From positions 1,178,001 through 1,242,000 of the forward strand of contig NZ_CP046056.1 in assembly GCF_016132445.1 (NCBI RefSeq): a DNA stretch of 64,000 nt. The letters run 5' to 3'. The translations under genes and the position numbers were made by a program. The notes under the pieces are model-generated. The model was not told the origin of the DNA, did no database searches, and was given only the letters and a program-made list of their open reading frames with translations. Shown here piece after piece: positions 10,184 through 17,966 of the stretch (the first letter of the stretch is position 1; the number at the start of each line of letters is the position of its first letter). This DNA is from Venatoribacter cucullus (GTDB taxonomy: Bacteria; Pseudomonadota; Gammaproteobacteria; Pseudomonadales; Oceanobacteraceae).

Positions 10184-13100
10184 ATGTTTCTGAAAAAATT
10201 TATCTACGTTAACTGGGGCAATATTCCCGCCACCGAATTTGAATTCGGCCCCATTAATTTATTGTCCGGCGGTAACGGCTCGGGCAAAACCACCGCCGCC
10301 GACGCCATTCAGACCATTATGACGGCCGCCCACGACACGCTGTTTCATTACAACCCTGGTCAGGACGAAGCCACCCAGCGCGGCCGTGGCAAAAACGTAC
10401 GTACGCTGGCCTCTTATGTGCTGGGCTGTGACGACGGCAGCTACGCCCGCCCCGGTGGCGCGGTGGGTTATTTAGCCGCGGTATTTCACCCCACCCAGGG
10501 CGAAAGCGGTGAACCCTTTACCGCCATTATCGGCGTCAGCGCCAGTATCGACCGCGCCGGCAGCACGCCGGTGGCGCGCCAGAACGACCTGCAGTTTTAT
10601 ATCGTTACCGAACAACTGACGCTGTCAGATTTTCTTAAGGACGATAAGCAGGGCCAGCGTAATGTGCTGGAACTGGGCAAGCTGGCTGGCCATTTAAAAG
10701 GCCGTATGGATGCTGCCGCCATTGAAAAATACGACACCAAAAAACAATACCTGCGCCGTTTATACGGTGCGCTGCGTGGCCGTCACGATGCGGTGAGCGA
10801 ACGCGAAGCCATGAACGCCGCGCGCACCTTCTCGCGCTTTATGGCCTACAAACCGGTGAAAAGCATCAACGGCTTTGTGGCGCAGGAAATTCTGGAACAA
10901 AAAGATCTGGGCGATGCCATCCGCAGCGTTTCCGATCTGATGAAAACCATTTATGCGATGGAATCCGACGCCAATACCCTGGCGGAAACCATCAGCATTC
11001 TCAGTAATACCAAAGCCGCTTCGCAGCGTTATATCGACCAATGGATTGATTACAACGTACTGGAATACACCGCTGCCAAAAGCCGCTTTGTGCAGGATCA
11101 GCGCGCTTATTTAAGTGCCAAAGAAAAGCAGCAGGGCGTGCGTGAACGGCTGCACAAAGCGGAAAAAGAACGCGAAGTGGCGCAGGAGCGCCGTAAACAA
11201 CTGCGCGAGCAGTTAATTGGTATGGAAGCCCGCCGCCGCGGTATCGACGCGCTGCAGGATAAAGACGCCGCCGAACAAGCCATTGCCGACGGCAAAAAGA
11301 AACTGCAACAACTGGCCATTCCGCTGCTGGAACAGGACCAGCTGCTGCAGGCCTCGCTGCGCGCTACCGAACTGGTACACGGCGCGCTGCAGAAAACCTC
11401 CATCGGGCTGGAAATTCCCACCCTGGGGCAGAAAAAAATCATCGATCAGGCCAAAGCGGTACTGGCCATTAAAGATCAGGGCGCGGTGGATTTCCGCAAA
11501 CTGCTGGGCAAAGACTGGATCGATTTATCACCGCTGGAAGAGCATCTGGACGACGCCCGTCAGCAGCAATTACTGGTGAACCAATGGCGTGACCGCTTCC
11601 ATTCCACCGAACTGGAAAGCAGCGGTATTTCGCTGCGCGACCAGGTCGCCAAACAGGTCGACCGGCGCGAACAGAAACTGCAGCAAATTCAGCAACGCAT
11701 TGCGCAGAAACAGGCCGATATCGACAGCTTGGAAGCGCGCCAGCTGAATTACCCCGGCTTTGTGCGTCAGGCGCTGGAAGCCATTCGCCGCGAATGCCCG
11801 CAGGCCGATCCGCGCGTACTGGCCGACTATGTGGAAATTACCGACCCGCAGTGGCAAAGCGCCATTGAAGGCTACATTGGCGGTGCCCGTTTCAGCATTA
11901 TTGTGGAACCGGCCTTTGAAGCCGAAGCCGCACACATTTTGCGCGCCATTCCCGGCGGCAGCCGGGCACGGGTAATTCAGGGCGAAAAAGCGAAAAAAGA
12001 CTGTGAACGCATGAGCCTGAACGACAACTCGATTATGCATCTGATGTCGTTTGAACACGCCACCGCGCGCGCTTATTTGCAGGCCAGCTACGGCTCGGTT
12101 GAGCAGGTGGCCGACGCACAAACCCTGCGCATGACCCGCCGTGGTTTAACCAAAGAGGGCCTGGGTTCGGGCTCTTATTCGGTGTACCGCTGCGACCTTG
12201 ACGACAGCGAACTGGTGTTTGGTTTAGGTGCCCGTGAACGCGCACTCGCGGCCAAACGTGCCGAACTGGATACCTTAACCGAACAAGCCAACGAGGCCGG
12301 CTTCCAACTGCGTCAGGTGCAACAATTACTGGACGCCATTAATCTGTTGCGTCATGTGTCGTTTGCTGACCAGATGCAGGCCATGCTGGACGTGCAATAC
12401 CAGCTGAAACAGGCTGAAAATGCGCTGGGCAATGTCGATTTATCCGACTTCAGTGCCATCGAACACGAATTCGAGGCATTGAAAGAAAAAGCCGACGATC
12501 TGGATGCGCAAATCAAAGAACTGGACGGTGAGCTGGGCCGTTTACAGCAACAGCTGAACGACAGCGAAAAACAGTGCAAACAGCTCAGCGACCAACAGGA
12601 AGCCACTGCGCAAGTTGCCGACGACAAAGAAGAAGCCCTGCGCCATATCGTATCGGTATGGCCGGAGTTTGATACCGAAGCGCGCTTACAGGCCGCTGAT
12701 GCCGAAGCCGCCGACAGCCCGGCCGAGGTGATTGAAAACCAGCGCAAGAGCATCAGCCAGGAACTCAATTCCACCGCTTATGAAATTGAGCGCAACATTG
12801 CCGAACACAATTTGCGCTGTCAGACCCTGGACGCCATTGTCTACACGCCGGATTACCGCCAGGAACACTCGGTCGGTTTTTTCAAAACCGTGTGCGGGCT
12901 GGAGCGTGAAGCCGAGCGCGTTTATAACCGCCTGAAAAATAATATTCTGGTGGAAAAACAAGACAAGCTGCACCAGCTGCGCGAAAGCTTTAACAACGCC
13001 TTCGTTACCAACCTGTGCCATTCCATTTATCAGGCCATTAACGATGGCAAACGCATTCTGGAAGAGCTGAACAAAGAACTGGCCCATCACCAGTTTGGTG

Positions 13101-13825
13101 CCGACCGCGAAACCTACTGGTTTGATTGGGAATGGGTGCCGGAATTTAAGGAATACTGGCAGTTCTTTGAAGAAATCATCAAAAACCCGTCGCTGGGCGA
13201 TGGCGCCACGCTGTTCGATGCTGATCTGTCGAAAAACGCCAAGCGCGTACGCGACCAGTTAATGAGCATGCTGCTGGACGACGACGAGCAAAAAGCCATG
13301 CGCGAACTGGAGCGTATTTCGGATTACCGCAACTACCGCGCTTATGAAATTTACAAGCAGCCGGCCAACAAAGACCCGATTGCGCTCAGCCAGTACGGCA
13401 CCGGCTCCGGCGGCCAGCTGGAAACACCGGCCTATATTATCCGTTCGGCGGCCATTACCTCGGCGTTCCGTTTCAACGAAGGCGATACCCACCTGCGCAT
13501 GGTGCTGGTGGACGAAGCCTTCTCAAAAATGGACGAAACCCGCTCTAAAGAAGTGATCAATTACTTAACCGAAAGCCTTGGCCTGCAACTGCTGTTTATT
13601 ATGCCGACCAGTAAATCCGGCCCCTTTATGGACCTGATTTCCAACCAGTTTGTGTTCTCCAAAGTACCGCTCACCGGCGGCCAGAAAAAAGGCGAACTGC
13701 AAACCCGTGTACTGGTAGACCGGCAGCAGTGCAACCAGGACAAGGTAAAAGAGCTGTGGGCCAACCACCGCCGTACCATCCGCCATCAGGCCGGGCTGGA
13801 TTTTATGGAGGAGTTTTCCGCATGA
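10184..13825 (+). CDS. mksB: MukB/JetC-like SMC ATPase of an MksBEF-type condensin
   Basis: A 1213-residue SMC-like protein. Features: N-terminal Walker A GGNGSGKTTAADAIQ (about residues 29-43), long coiled-coil arms, a hinge at about 540-680 (DPQWQSAIEGYIGGARFS to the glycine/arginine-rich patch after it), the ABC signature GTGSGGQLE (about 1071) and Walker B MVLVDEAFSKMDE (about 1106). With MksF and MksE it should form an ATP-driven loop-extruding complex. Related operons act either in chromosome organisation (MksBEF) or plasmid defence (Wadjet JetABC, which needs the TOPRIM nuclease JetD). No JetD/MksG (DUF3322/DUF2220) gene follows here; a haemoglobin gene overlaps its stop codon instead. 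A chromosomal condensin role is therefore more likely, unless the nuclease is encoded elsewhere. Confidence 0.9.
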   Translation: MFLKKFIYVNWGNIPATEFEFGPINLLSGGNGSGKTTAADAIQTIMTAAHDTLFHYNPGQDEATQRGRGKNVRTLASYVLGCDDGSYARPGGAVGYLAAVFHPTQGESGEPFTAIIGVSASIDRAGSTPVARQNDLQFYIVTEQLTLSDFLKDDKQGQRNVLELGKLAGHLKGRMDAAAIEKYDTKKQYLRRLYGALRGRHDAVSEREAMNAARTFSRFMAYKPVKSINGFVAQEILEQKDLGDAIRSVSDLMKTIYAMESDANTLAETISILSNTKAASQRYIDQWIDYNVLEYTAAKSRFVQDQRAYLSAKEKQQGVRERLHKAEKEREVAQERRKQLREQLIGMEARRRGIDALQDKDAAEQAIADGKKKLQQLAIPLLEQDQLLQASLRATELVHGALQKTSIGLEIPTLGQKKIIDQAKAVLAIKDQGAVDFRKLLGKDWIDLSPLEEHLDDARQQQLLVNQWRDRFHSTELESSGISLRDQVAKQVDRREQKLQQIQQRIAQKQADIDSLEARQLNYPGFVRQALEAIRRECPQADPRVLADYVEITDPQWQSAIEGYIGGARFSIIVEPAFEAEAAHILRAIPGGSRARVIQGEKAKKDCERMSLNDNSIMHLMSFEHATARAYLQASYGSVEQVADAQTLRMTRRGLTKEGLGSGSYSVYRCDLDDSELVFGLGARERALAAKRAELDTLTEQANEAGFQLRQVQQLLDAINLLRHVSFADQMQAMLDVQYQLKQAENALGNVDLSDFSAIEHEFEALKEKADDLDAQIKELDGELGRLQQQLNDSEKQCKQLSDQQEATAQVADDKEEALRHIVSVWPEFDTEARLQAADAEAADSPAEVIENQRKSISQELNSTAYEIERNIAEHNLRCQTLDAIVYTPDYRQEHSVGFFKTVCGLEREAERVYNRLKNNILVEKQDKLHQLRESFNNAFVTNLCHSIYQAINDGKRILEELNKELAHHQFGADRETYWFDWEWVPEFKEYWQFFEEIIKNPSLGDGATLFDADLSKNAKRVRDQLMSMLLDDDEQKAMRELERISDYRNYRAYEIYKQPANKDPIALSQYGTGSGGQLETPAYIIRSAAITSAFRFNEGDTHLRMVLVDEAFSKMDETRSKEVINYLTESLGLQLLFIMPTSKSGPFMDLISNQFVFSKVPLTGGQKKGELQTRVLVDRQQCNQDKVKELWANHRRTIRHQAGLDFMEEFSA

Positions 13826-14229
13826 TCGAGGCGAAACGGCCGTACGGGCAGGGCGATAATTCTTACCAGTCGGCCGGCGGTTACGACGGCATTAAACAGC
13901 TGGTGGATGACTTTTACGCGGCTATGGATACCTTGCCGGAAGCGGCGCACATCCGCGCCATGCATCCGGACGATTTATCCACTGCCGCCGATAAACTCAC
14001 GCGCTTTTTGTGCGGCTGGCTGGGCGGCCCGCGGCTGTTTTCGGAAAAATACGGCCCCATTGCCATTCCGGCGTTTCACCGCGCTTTTCCCATTGGCCCC
14101 AACGAGCGTGATGCCTGGCTGCTGTGCATGAAAACCGCCGCCGCTAAACAGCCCTTTGCTGACGACTTTAAACAGTATTTGCTGGAACAGCTGTATGTGC
14201 CGGCCGAACGCAGCCGCAGCCTTGATTAA
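13822..14229 (+). CDS. Group II truncated haemoglobin
   Basis: A 135-residue 2-on-2 globin. The opening YDGIKQLVDDFYAAMDTLP supplies the B-helix Tyr. A conserved FLCGWLGGPRLFSEKYG stretch covers helix E and the Gly-Gly turn, and FHRAFPIGPNERDAWLLCM supplies the proximal His (F8) and the Trp at G8 that marks group II (TrHbO-like) proteins. These cytoplasmic haem proteins bind O2, NO or sulfide and some act in detoxification. Its ATG overlaps the mksB stop by 4 bases (ATGA), implying translational coupling to the condensin operon, an unusual pairing. Codon usage matches its neighbours. Family is confident; role here unknown. Confidence 0.93.
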   Translation: MIEAKRPYGQGDNSYQSAGGYDGIKQLVDDFYAAMDTLPEAAHIRAMHPDDLSTAADKLTRFLCGWLGGPRLFSEKYGPIAIPAFHRAFPIGPNERDAWLLCMKTAAAKQPFADDFKQYLLEQLYVPAERSRSLD

Positions 14230-15157
14230 GGCATTGCTGCTGTTGTTGGTAATACCGCTGGCCAGTGCCAGCGGTATTTACCGTTGGGTGGACGCTGACG
14301 GCCGGGTACATTTTTCCGACCGGCCTCTGCAGCAAAATGCCGAGACAATAACGCTTAAACATCAGGCCAGTGGCTGGCAACCCATGGCCATTCAGGTGAC
14401 CACCGCCGGTAGTTTACAAAACCGCCCGGCACCGCTGGATATGGCGCGTATTCAGAGCGAAGTAAACGGCATTTACCGCTTTTACCAGCAAACCCTGTAT
14501 TTCGATTTTTTACGCTCTGTGCCAGTGAATATTCAGCTGCTGGAAAACCGGGCCGAATACATTCGCCATGTCTGGGATACCGCGCAATGGGACGCCAGTA
14601 AAACCCTGGGCGTTTATATGCCCAAAACCCACAGCATTGTGCTGTATCTGCACGAGGAAAAAACCGGCGGCCTGGAAAGTACCTACGCCACTATTCGCCA
14701 CGAAGTCAGTCACGCCATATTGCATTCGTTAACCGGGCGCCTGCCGGACTGGCTGAACGAAGGCATGGCCGAACAAATGGAAACCCTTGGTTTCAGCGGT
14801 AACGCCTTTACGATTACTGCCCATCCGCGCAATAAACGCGGCTTGCTTGCCCGCCGCCAACAGGCCATGCCGGTGCTGCAATTTGTCGAGCTGCGCAGCG
14901 ACCACTGGCGTAAATCCAACCATCAGCACGGTATTAATCAGGAAATGGCCGGGCAGCTGGTGTACATGCTGCTGAGTACGGATTACGGCCGCAGCTTAAT
15001 TACCCGCTTACTTCAGGATTACAAACGTGGCGTGAATATGCGCTCGTATTATTTGCTCGACCAGCACTATATCGGTGGCGCCAAAGCGCTGGAAATACAC
15101 TGGAATAACTGGCTGGCCAGTAATATGGCAGCACCGGCGCAGATTGAAATGAGGTAA
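14195..15157 (+). CDS. Secreted DUF4124 / HExxH peptidase-like protein
   Basis: A 320-residue exported protein. The ATG at 14195, which overlaps the globin gene by 35 bases, gives a signal peptide ending near SASG; a TTG at 14222 is an alternative start. A DUF4124 module follows (IYRWVDADGRVHFSDRPLQQ, about residues 27-50), then a metallopeptidase-like domain with RHEVSHAIL (HExxH) and the downstream glutamate in WLNEGMAEQME, the gluzincin 'MA-like' layout. The catalytic residues are all present, so it may be an active periplasmic zinc peptidase. Similar DUF4124-peptidase fusions are usually unnamed. It follows the condensin-globin operon and ends 3 bases before chrA, so all five genes may be one transcript. 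Confidence 0.75.
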   Translation: MCRPNAAAALIKALLLLLVIPLASASGIYRWVDADGRVHFSDRPLQQNAETITLKHQASGWQPMAIQVTTAGSLQNRPAPLDMARIQSEVNGIYRFYQQTLYFDFLRSVPVNIQLLENRAEYIRHVWDTAQWDASKTLGVYMPKTHSIVLYLHEEKTGGLESTYATIRHEVSHAILHSLTGRLPDWLNEGMAEQMETLGFSGNAFTITAHPRNKRGLLARRQQAMPVLQFVELRSDHWRKSNHQHGINQEMAGQLVYMLLSTDYGRSLITRLLQDYKRGVNMRSYYLLDQHYIGGAKALEIHWNNWLASNMAAPAQIEMR

Positions 15158-15160
15158 CCC

Positions 15161-16360
15161 ATGCTTGCCATCCGCCACACCCTGGAAGTTTTTTTCACCT
15201 TTTTATGGCTGGGTTGCATCAGCTTCGGTGGCCCGGCCGCGCATATTGGTATTTTTCAGCGCGAATTTGTGCAACGTCGGCAGTGGTTGGGCAATGATGA
15301 CTTTTCCCGCCTGCTGGCACTGGTGCAGTTTCTGCCCGGGCCGGCCTCCAGCCAGCTGGGTTTTGCCATCGGCCGGGTACAGGCCGGGCTGCCCGGCGCT
15401 GTCGCTGCCTTTATTGGTTTTACCCTGCCTTCCGCCGCGCTGATGCTGGCCTTTGCACTGGGTATGCTGGCCGGACTTGGTGACCAATACAGCTGGCTGG
15501 CGGGTATTATGCTGGGGCTTAAATGGCTGGCCGTGGTGGTGGTGGCCGACGCCGTGCTGACCATGAACCGCAATTTCTGTACCGATGGTTTTACCCGCAT
15601 TATCGCTGCGGCCATGGCCGCCTTAACCCTGGCCACCGGCTTTATGGCGCTGGGTGGTTTACTGCTGGCAGCGCTGGCCGGCGGCCTGTGGTGGAAACCC
15701 GCGCAACCTTCAACAGCCACACCAGCAACCCTGCCAAAACCCAACGGCCGCAGCCTGCTGTGGTTATTGCCTTTTGCCGCCTTACCGCTGTTGGCCGTTA
15801 TAAGTTCCCCAGTCGTTGACCTTATTAACGGCTTTTTCTACAGCGGTACGCTGGTATTCGGCGGTGGCCATGTGGTGCTGCCCTTATTGCAGCAACAGTT
15901 TGAACAGCAATTAACGGCCGATGCCTTATTGGCCGGTTACGCACTGGCGCAAGCCATGCCGGGGCCATTATTTACTCTGGCAACCTATTTAGGTGCCATG
16001 CTCTTACCCACAGCACCGGTATCAGGGGCGCTGCTGGCCACGCTGGCGGTATTTTTACCCGGTTTTTTATTACTGCTGGCGGTGCAACCCTATTGGCATC
16101 TGCTTACCCGGTACCCGCGCATTCGTGCCGCCGTTGCGGCGGTAAATGCTGCCGTGGTGGGGCTGTTATTCGCCACCTTTATTAACCCGGTATTAACCAG
16201 TGCCGGTTTATGGCACTACAGCAGCTGGCAGATTGTAATGCCGGGCCTGGCCATGCTGGGCGGTGTAATGGCATTGCGCTGGCTGAAATTACCCGTCTGG
16301 GCATTGGTATTACTGATGATCGCCACCGGCCTTGTTTTTCAGGTCATCACCCATTCATAA
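15161..16360 (+). CDS. chrA: Chromate transporter ChrA (two-domain)
   Basis: A 399-residue inner-membrane protein with two homologous CHR domains. The first begins FLWLGCISFGGPAAHIGIFQREFV and contains the LVQFLPGPASSQLGFAIG signature. The second begins at GTLVFGGGHVVLPLLQQQF and contains ALAQAMPGPLFTLATYLGA. About 10-12 membrane helices are visible. Long-chain ChrA proteins export chromate, exploiting its resemblance to sulfate; the family is also abundant where chromate is irrelevant, so the substrate is inferred. It starts 3 bases after the peptidase gene, preceded by GAGG, and is probably the last gene of the mks transcript. No ChrB regulator is nearby. Confidence 0.88.
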   Translation: MLAIRHTLEVFFTFLWLGCISFGGPAAHIGIFQREFVQRRQWLGNDDFSRLLALVQFLPGPASSQLGFAIGRVQAGLPGAVAAFIGFTLPSAALMLAFALGMLAGLGDQYSWLAGIMLGLKWLAVVVVADAVLTMNRNFCTDGFTRIIAAAMAALTLATGFMALGGLLLAALAGGLWWKPAQPSTATPATLPKPNGRSLLWLLPFAALPLLAVISSPVVDLINGFFYSGTLVFGGGHVVLPLLQQQFEQQLTADALLAGYALAQAMPGPLFTLATYLGAMLLPTAPVSGALLATLAVFLPGFLLLLAVQPYWHLLTRYPRIRAAVAAVNAAVVGLLFATFINPVLTSAGLWHYSSWQIVMPGLAMLGGVMALRWLKLPVWALVLLMIATGLVFQVITHS

Positions 16361-16400
16361 AACCCCGTCAGACTGTGGTTTTTAAACAGGAGAATTGCGA

Positions 16401-17756
16401 GTGAAACGTCCGCTGCGCTGGTTATTTTCAATCATAATTGCCTTGCCGCTGTTACTGGTTACCGCCGCCTGGGCGGTGCTGGGCTATTCGCCGGTGTATT
16501 TATACAACGCGCCTTCGGTGGCGACCGGCATTGGCGCCAAGCTCGCCTGTTCCATGCGCTATGTAATGGCGCAAAACCCGCAGCAGGCCGCCGCTGATAT
16601 TAAAATTTATTCGCCCATTCTGGCGCTGCTGGATTACCACTACGACGATGAACAGCGCCGTGTTCGCGCCTCGTTAGCCGGTTACGAACGCACGGCCAGC
16701 TGGCAGGAAGGTATTGGCTGTTATCTGGATTATGCCGGCTTTACCGAACGCCAGCGCCTGCATTGGCCACAGGCCGAAGCCGTTGTTGCCGACTGGCCGC
16801 AGGGCTATCAGGTGAATACGATTAAACCGGAGTTACAGTCAAAACTGGCGGCCATGCTGGCGGAAGACAATGCCCTGGGCCACGACACCCGCGCTTTATT
16901 AGTGGTGCATAAAGGCCAGGTTGTGGCCGAAGCCTACGCACCGGGTTATACCGAACGCAGCCTGTTTTTAGGCTGGTCGATGGCGAAAAGTATTACCGGT
17001 TTAATGATTGGTCAGCTGCAAATGCAGGGCAAACTGGAGGTAACCGAAACCGGTTTATTTCCACAATGGCAGGACGGGCGTAGCAGCATCAGCATTGAAC
17101 AACTGCTGCACATGACCGACGGCTTAGCCTACGACGAAATTTACGACCCCGGCGCCACCGCACCGGCCATGTTATTTCAGCACCCCAGCGCAGCAGCCTA
17201 CATGCTGAGCCTGCCGTTGCGTGACGAACCCGGCCGCCATTACCGTTATTCCTCCGGCAGCACCGTATTGCTGAACCAGCTGGTGCAACAACGCACCGCC
17301 GCCAACAATGCCGCAGCAGTAGAACATTTAGCCGAACATTTTTTCCGCCCGCTGGGCATGCAACGTATGGTGTACGAAACCGACGCCGCCGGTTTATTAA
17401 TGGGCAGCTCGTATTTATACGCCACCGCCCGCGACTGGGCCAAAGTAGGGCAGTTAATGCTGAACGGCGGCGAAATTAACGGTACGCGCATCGTGACCGA
17501 AGGCTGGATACAACGCGCATTACAGCCTAACGGCTCGGACAATAAACGCGACTTCGGCTACCAGTGGTGGCTGAACAAAGCCACCGACAAACCACGCTGG
17601 CCCGACCTGCCAGGCAATGTGTTTGCCGCGCAGGGCAACCGCGAACAGCGCGTGTTGGTAATGCCCGACCAGAATATCGTCATCGTGCGGCTGGGCTGGT
17701 CACCGGATAAATACCGCGATAACAAAAATTTTGTGGAAATTGCCAGCTGGTTCTGA
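16401..17756 (+). CDS. Membrane-anchored class C beta-lactamase-fold serine hydrolase
   Basis: A 451-residue protein with one N-terminal membrane segment (WLFSIIIALPLLLVTAAWAVL) and a penicillin-binding/beta-lactamase class C domain. The SxxK catalytic motif is SMAK (about residue 193), the tyrosine motif is in YRYSSGS (about 281), and the C-terminal part has FGYQWWLNK. Family members include esterases, D-aminopeptidases and lactamase-like hydrolases; true AmpC activity should not be assumed. I choose the GTG at 16401 because AGGAG lies nine bases upstream; a TTG two codons earlier is possible. The gene stands alone between chrA and a REP element. Confidence 0.85.
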   Translation: MKRPLRWLFSIIIALPLLLVTAAWAVLGYSPVYLYNAPSVATGIGAKLACSMRYVMAQNPQQAAADIKIYSPILALLDYHYDDEQRRVRASLAGYERTASWQEGIGCYLDYAGFTERQRLHWPQAEAVVADWPQGYQVNTIKPELQSKLAAMLAEDNALGHDTRALLVVHKGQVVAEAYAPGYTERSLFLGWSMAKSITGLMIGQLQMQGKLEVTETGLFPQWQDGRSSISIEQLLHMTDGLAYDEIYDPGATAPAMLFQHPSAAAYMLSLPLRDEPGRHYRYSSGSTVLLNQLVQQRTAANNAAAVEHLAEHFFRPLGMQRMVYETDAAGLLMGSSYLYATARDWAKVGQLMLNGGEINGTRIVTEGWIQRALQPNGSDNKRDFGYQWWLNKATDKPRWPDLPGNVFAAQGNREQRVLVMPDQNIVIVRLGWSPDKYRDNKNFVEIASWF

Positions 17757-17794
17757 GCGCGCAGGGCAATGGCTCTATCCTTGTCACGATCTGG

Positions 17795-17820
17795 TAGTAG
17801 GAGCGGGCCATGCCCGCGAA
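17795..17820 (+). repeat. Pseudomonas-type REP palindrome
   Basis: The core GTAGGAGCGGGCCATGCCCG, followed by CGAA, is nearly identical to the common Pseudomonas REP (GTAGGAGCGGGCTTGCCCGCGAA class). A degraded partial copy in the same orientation (CAGCAGGAACGGGCCTG) follows at about 17852-17868. It sits in the 210-base gap before hsdM. REPs are moved by REP-associated RAYT transposases; none is in the window. Confidence 0.8.
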
Positions 17821-17966
17821 CCATCCAGCACCATCAGTAAGGCTATGCCTCAGCAGGAACGGGCCTGTGATCGGCGTTCCTGAAACTCGCCAAAACAAGG
17901 GCAGACACCAACAAAAAGCTCAGTATAATCGGGCACATTACCGATTCAGGAACAGGCCCAACGGAC

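Noticed and set aside
7842-14229. Complete Wadjet (JetABCD) plasmid-defence system
   Set aside because: JetA-, JetB- and JetC-like genes are present, but no gene with a TOPRIM/DUF2220 nuclease pattern follows; the next product is clearly a globin.
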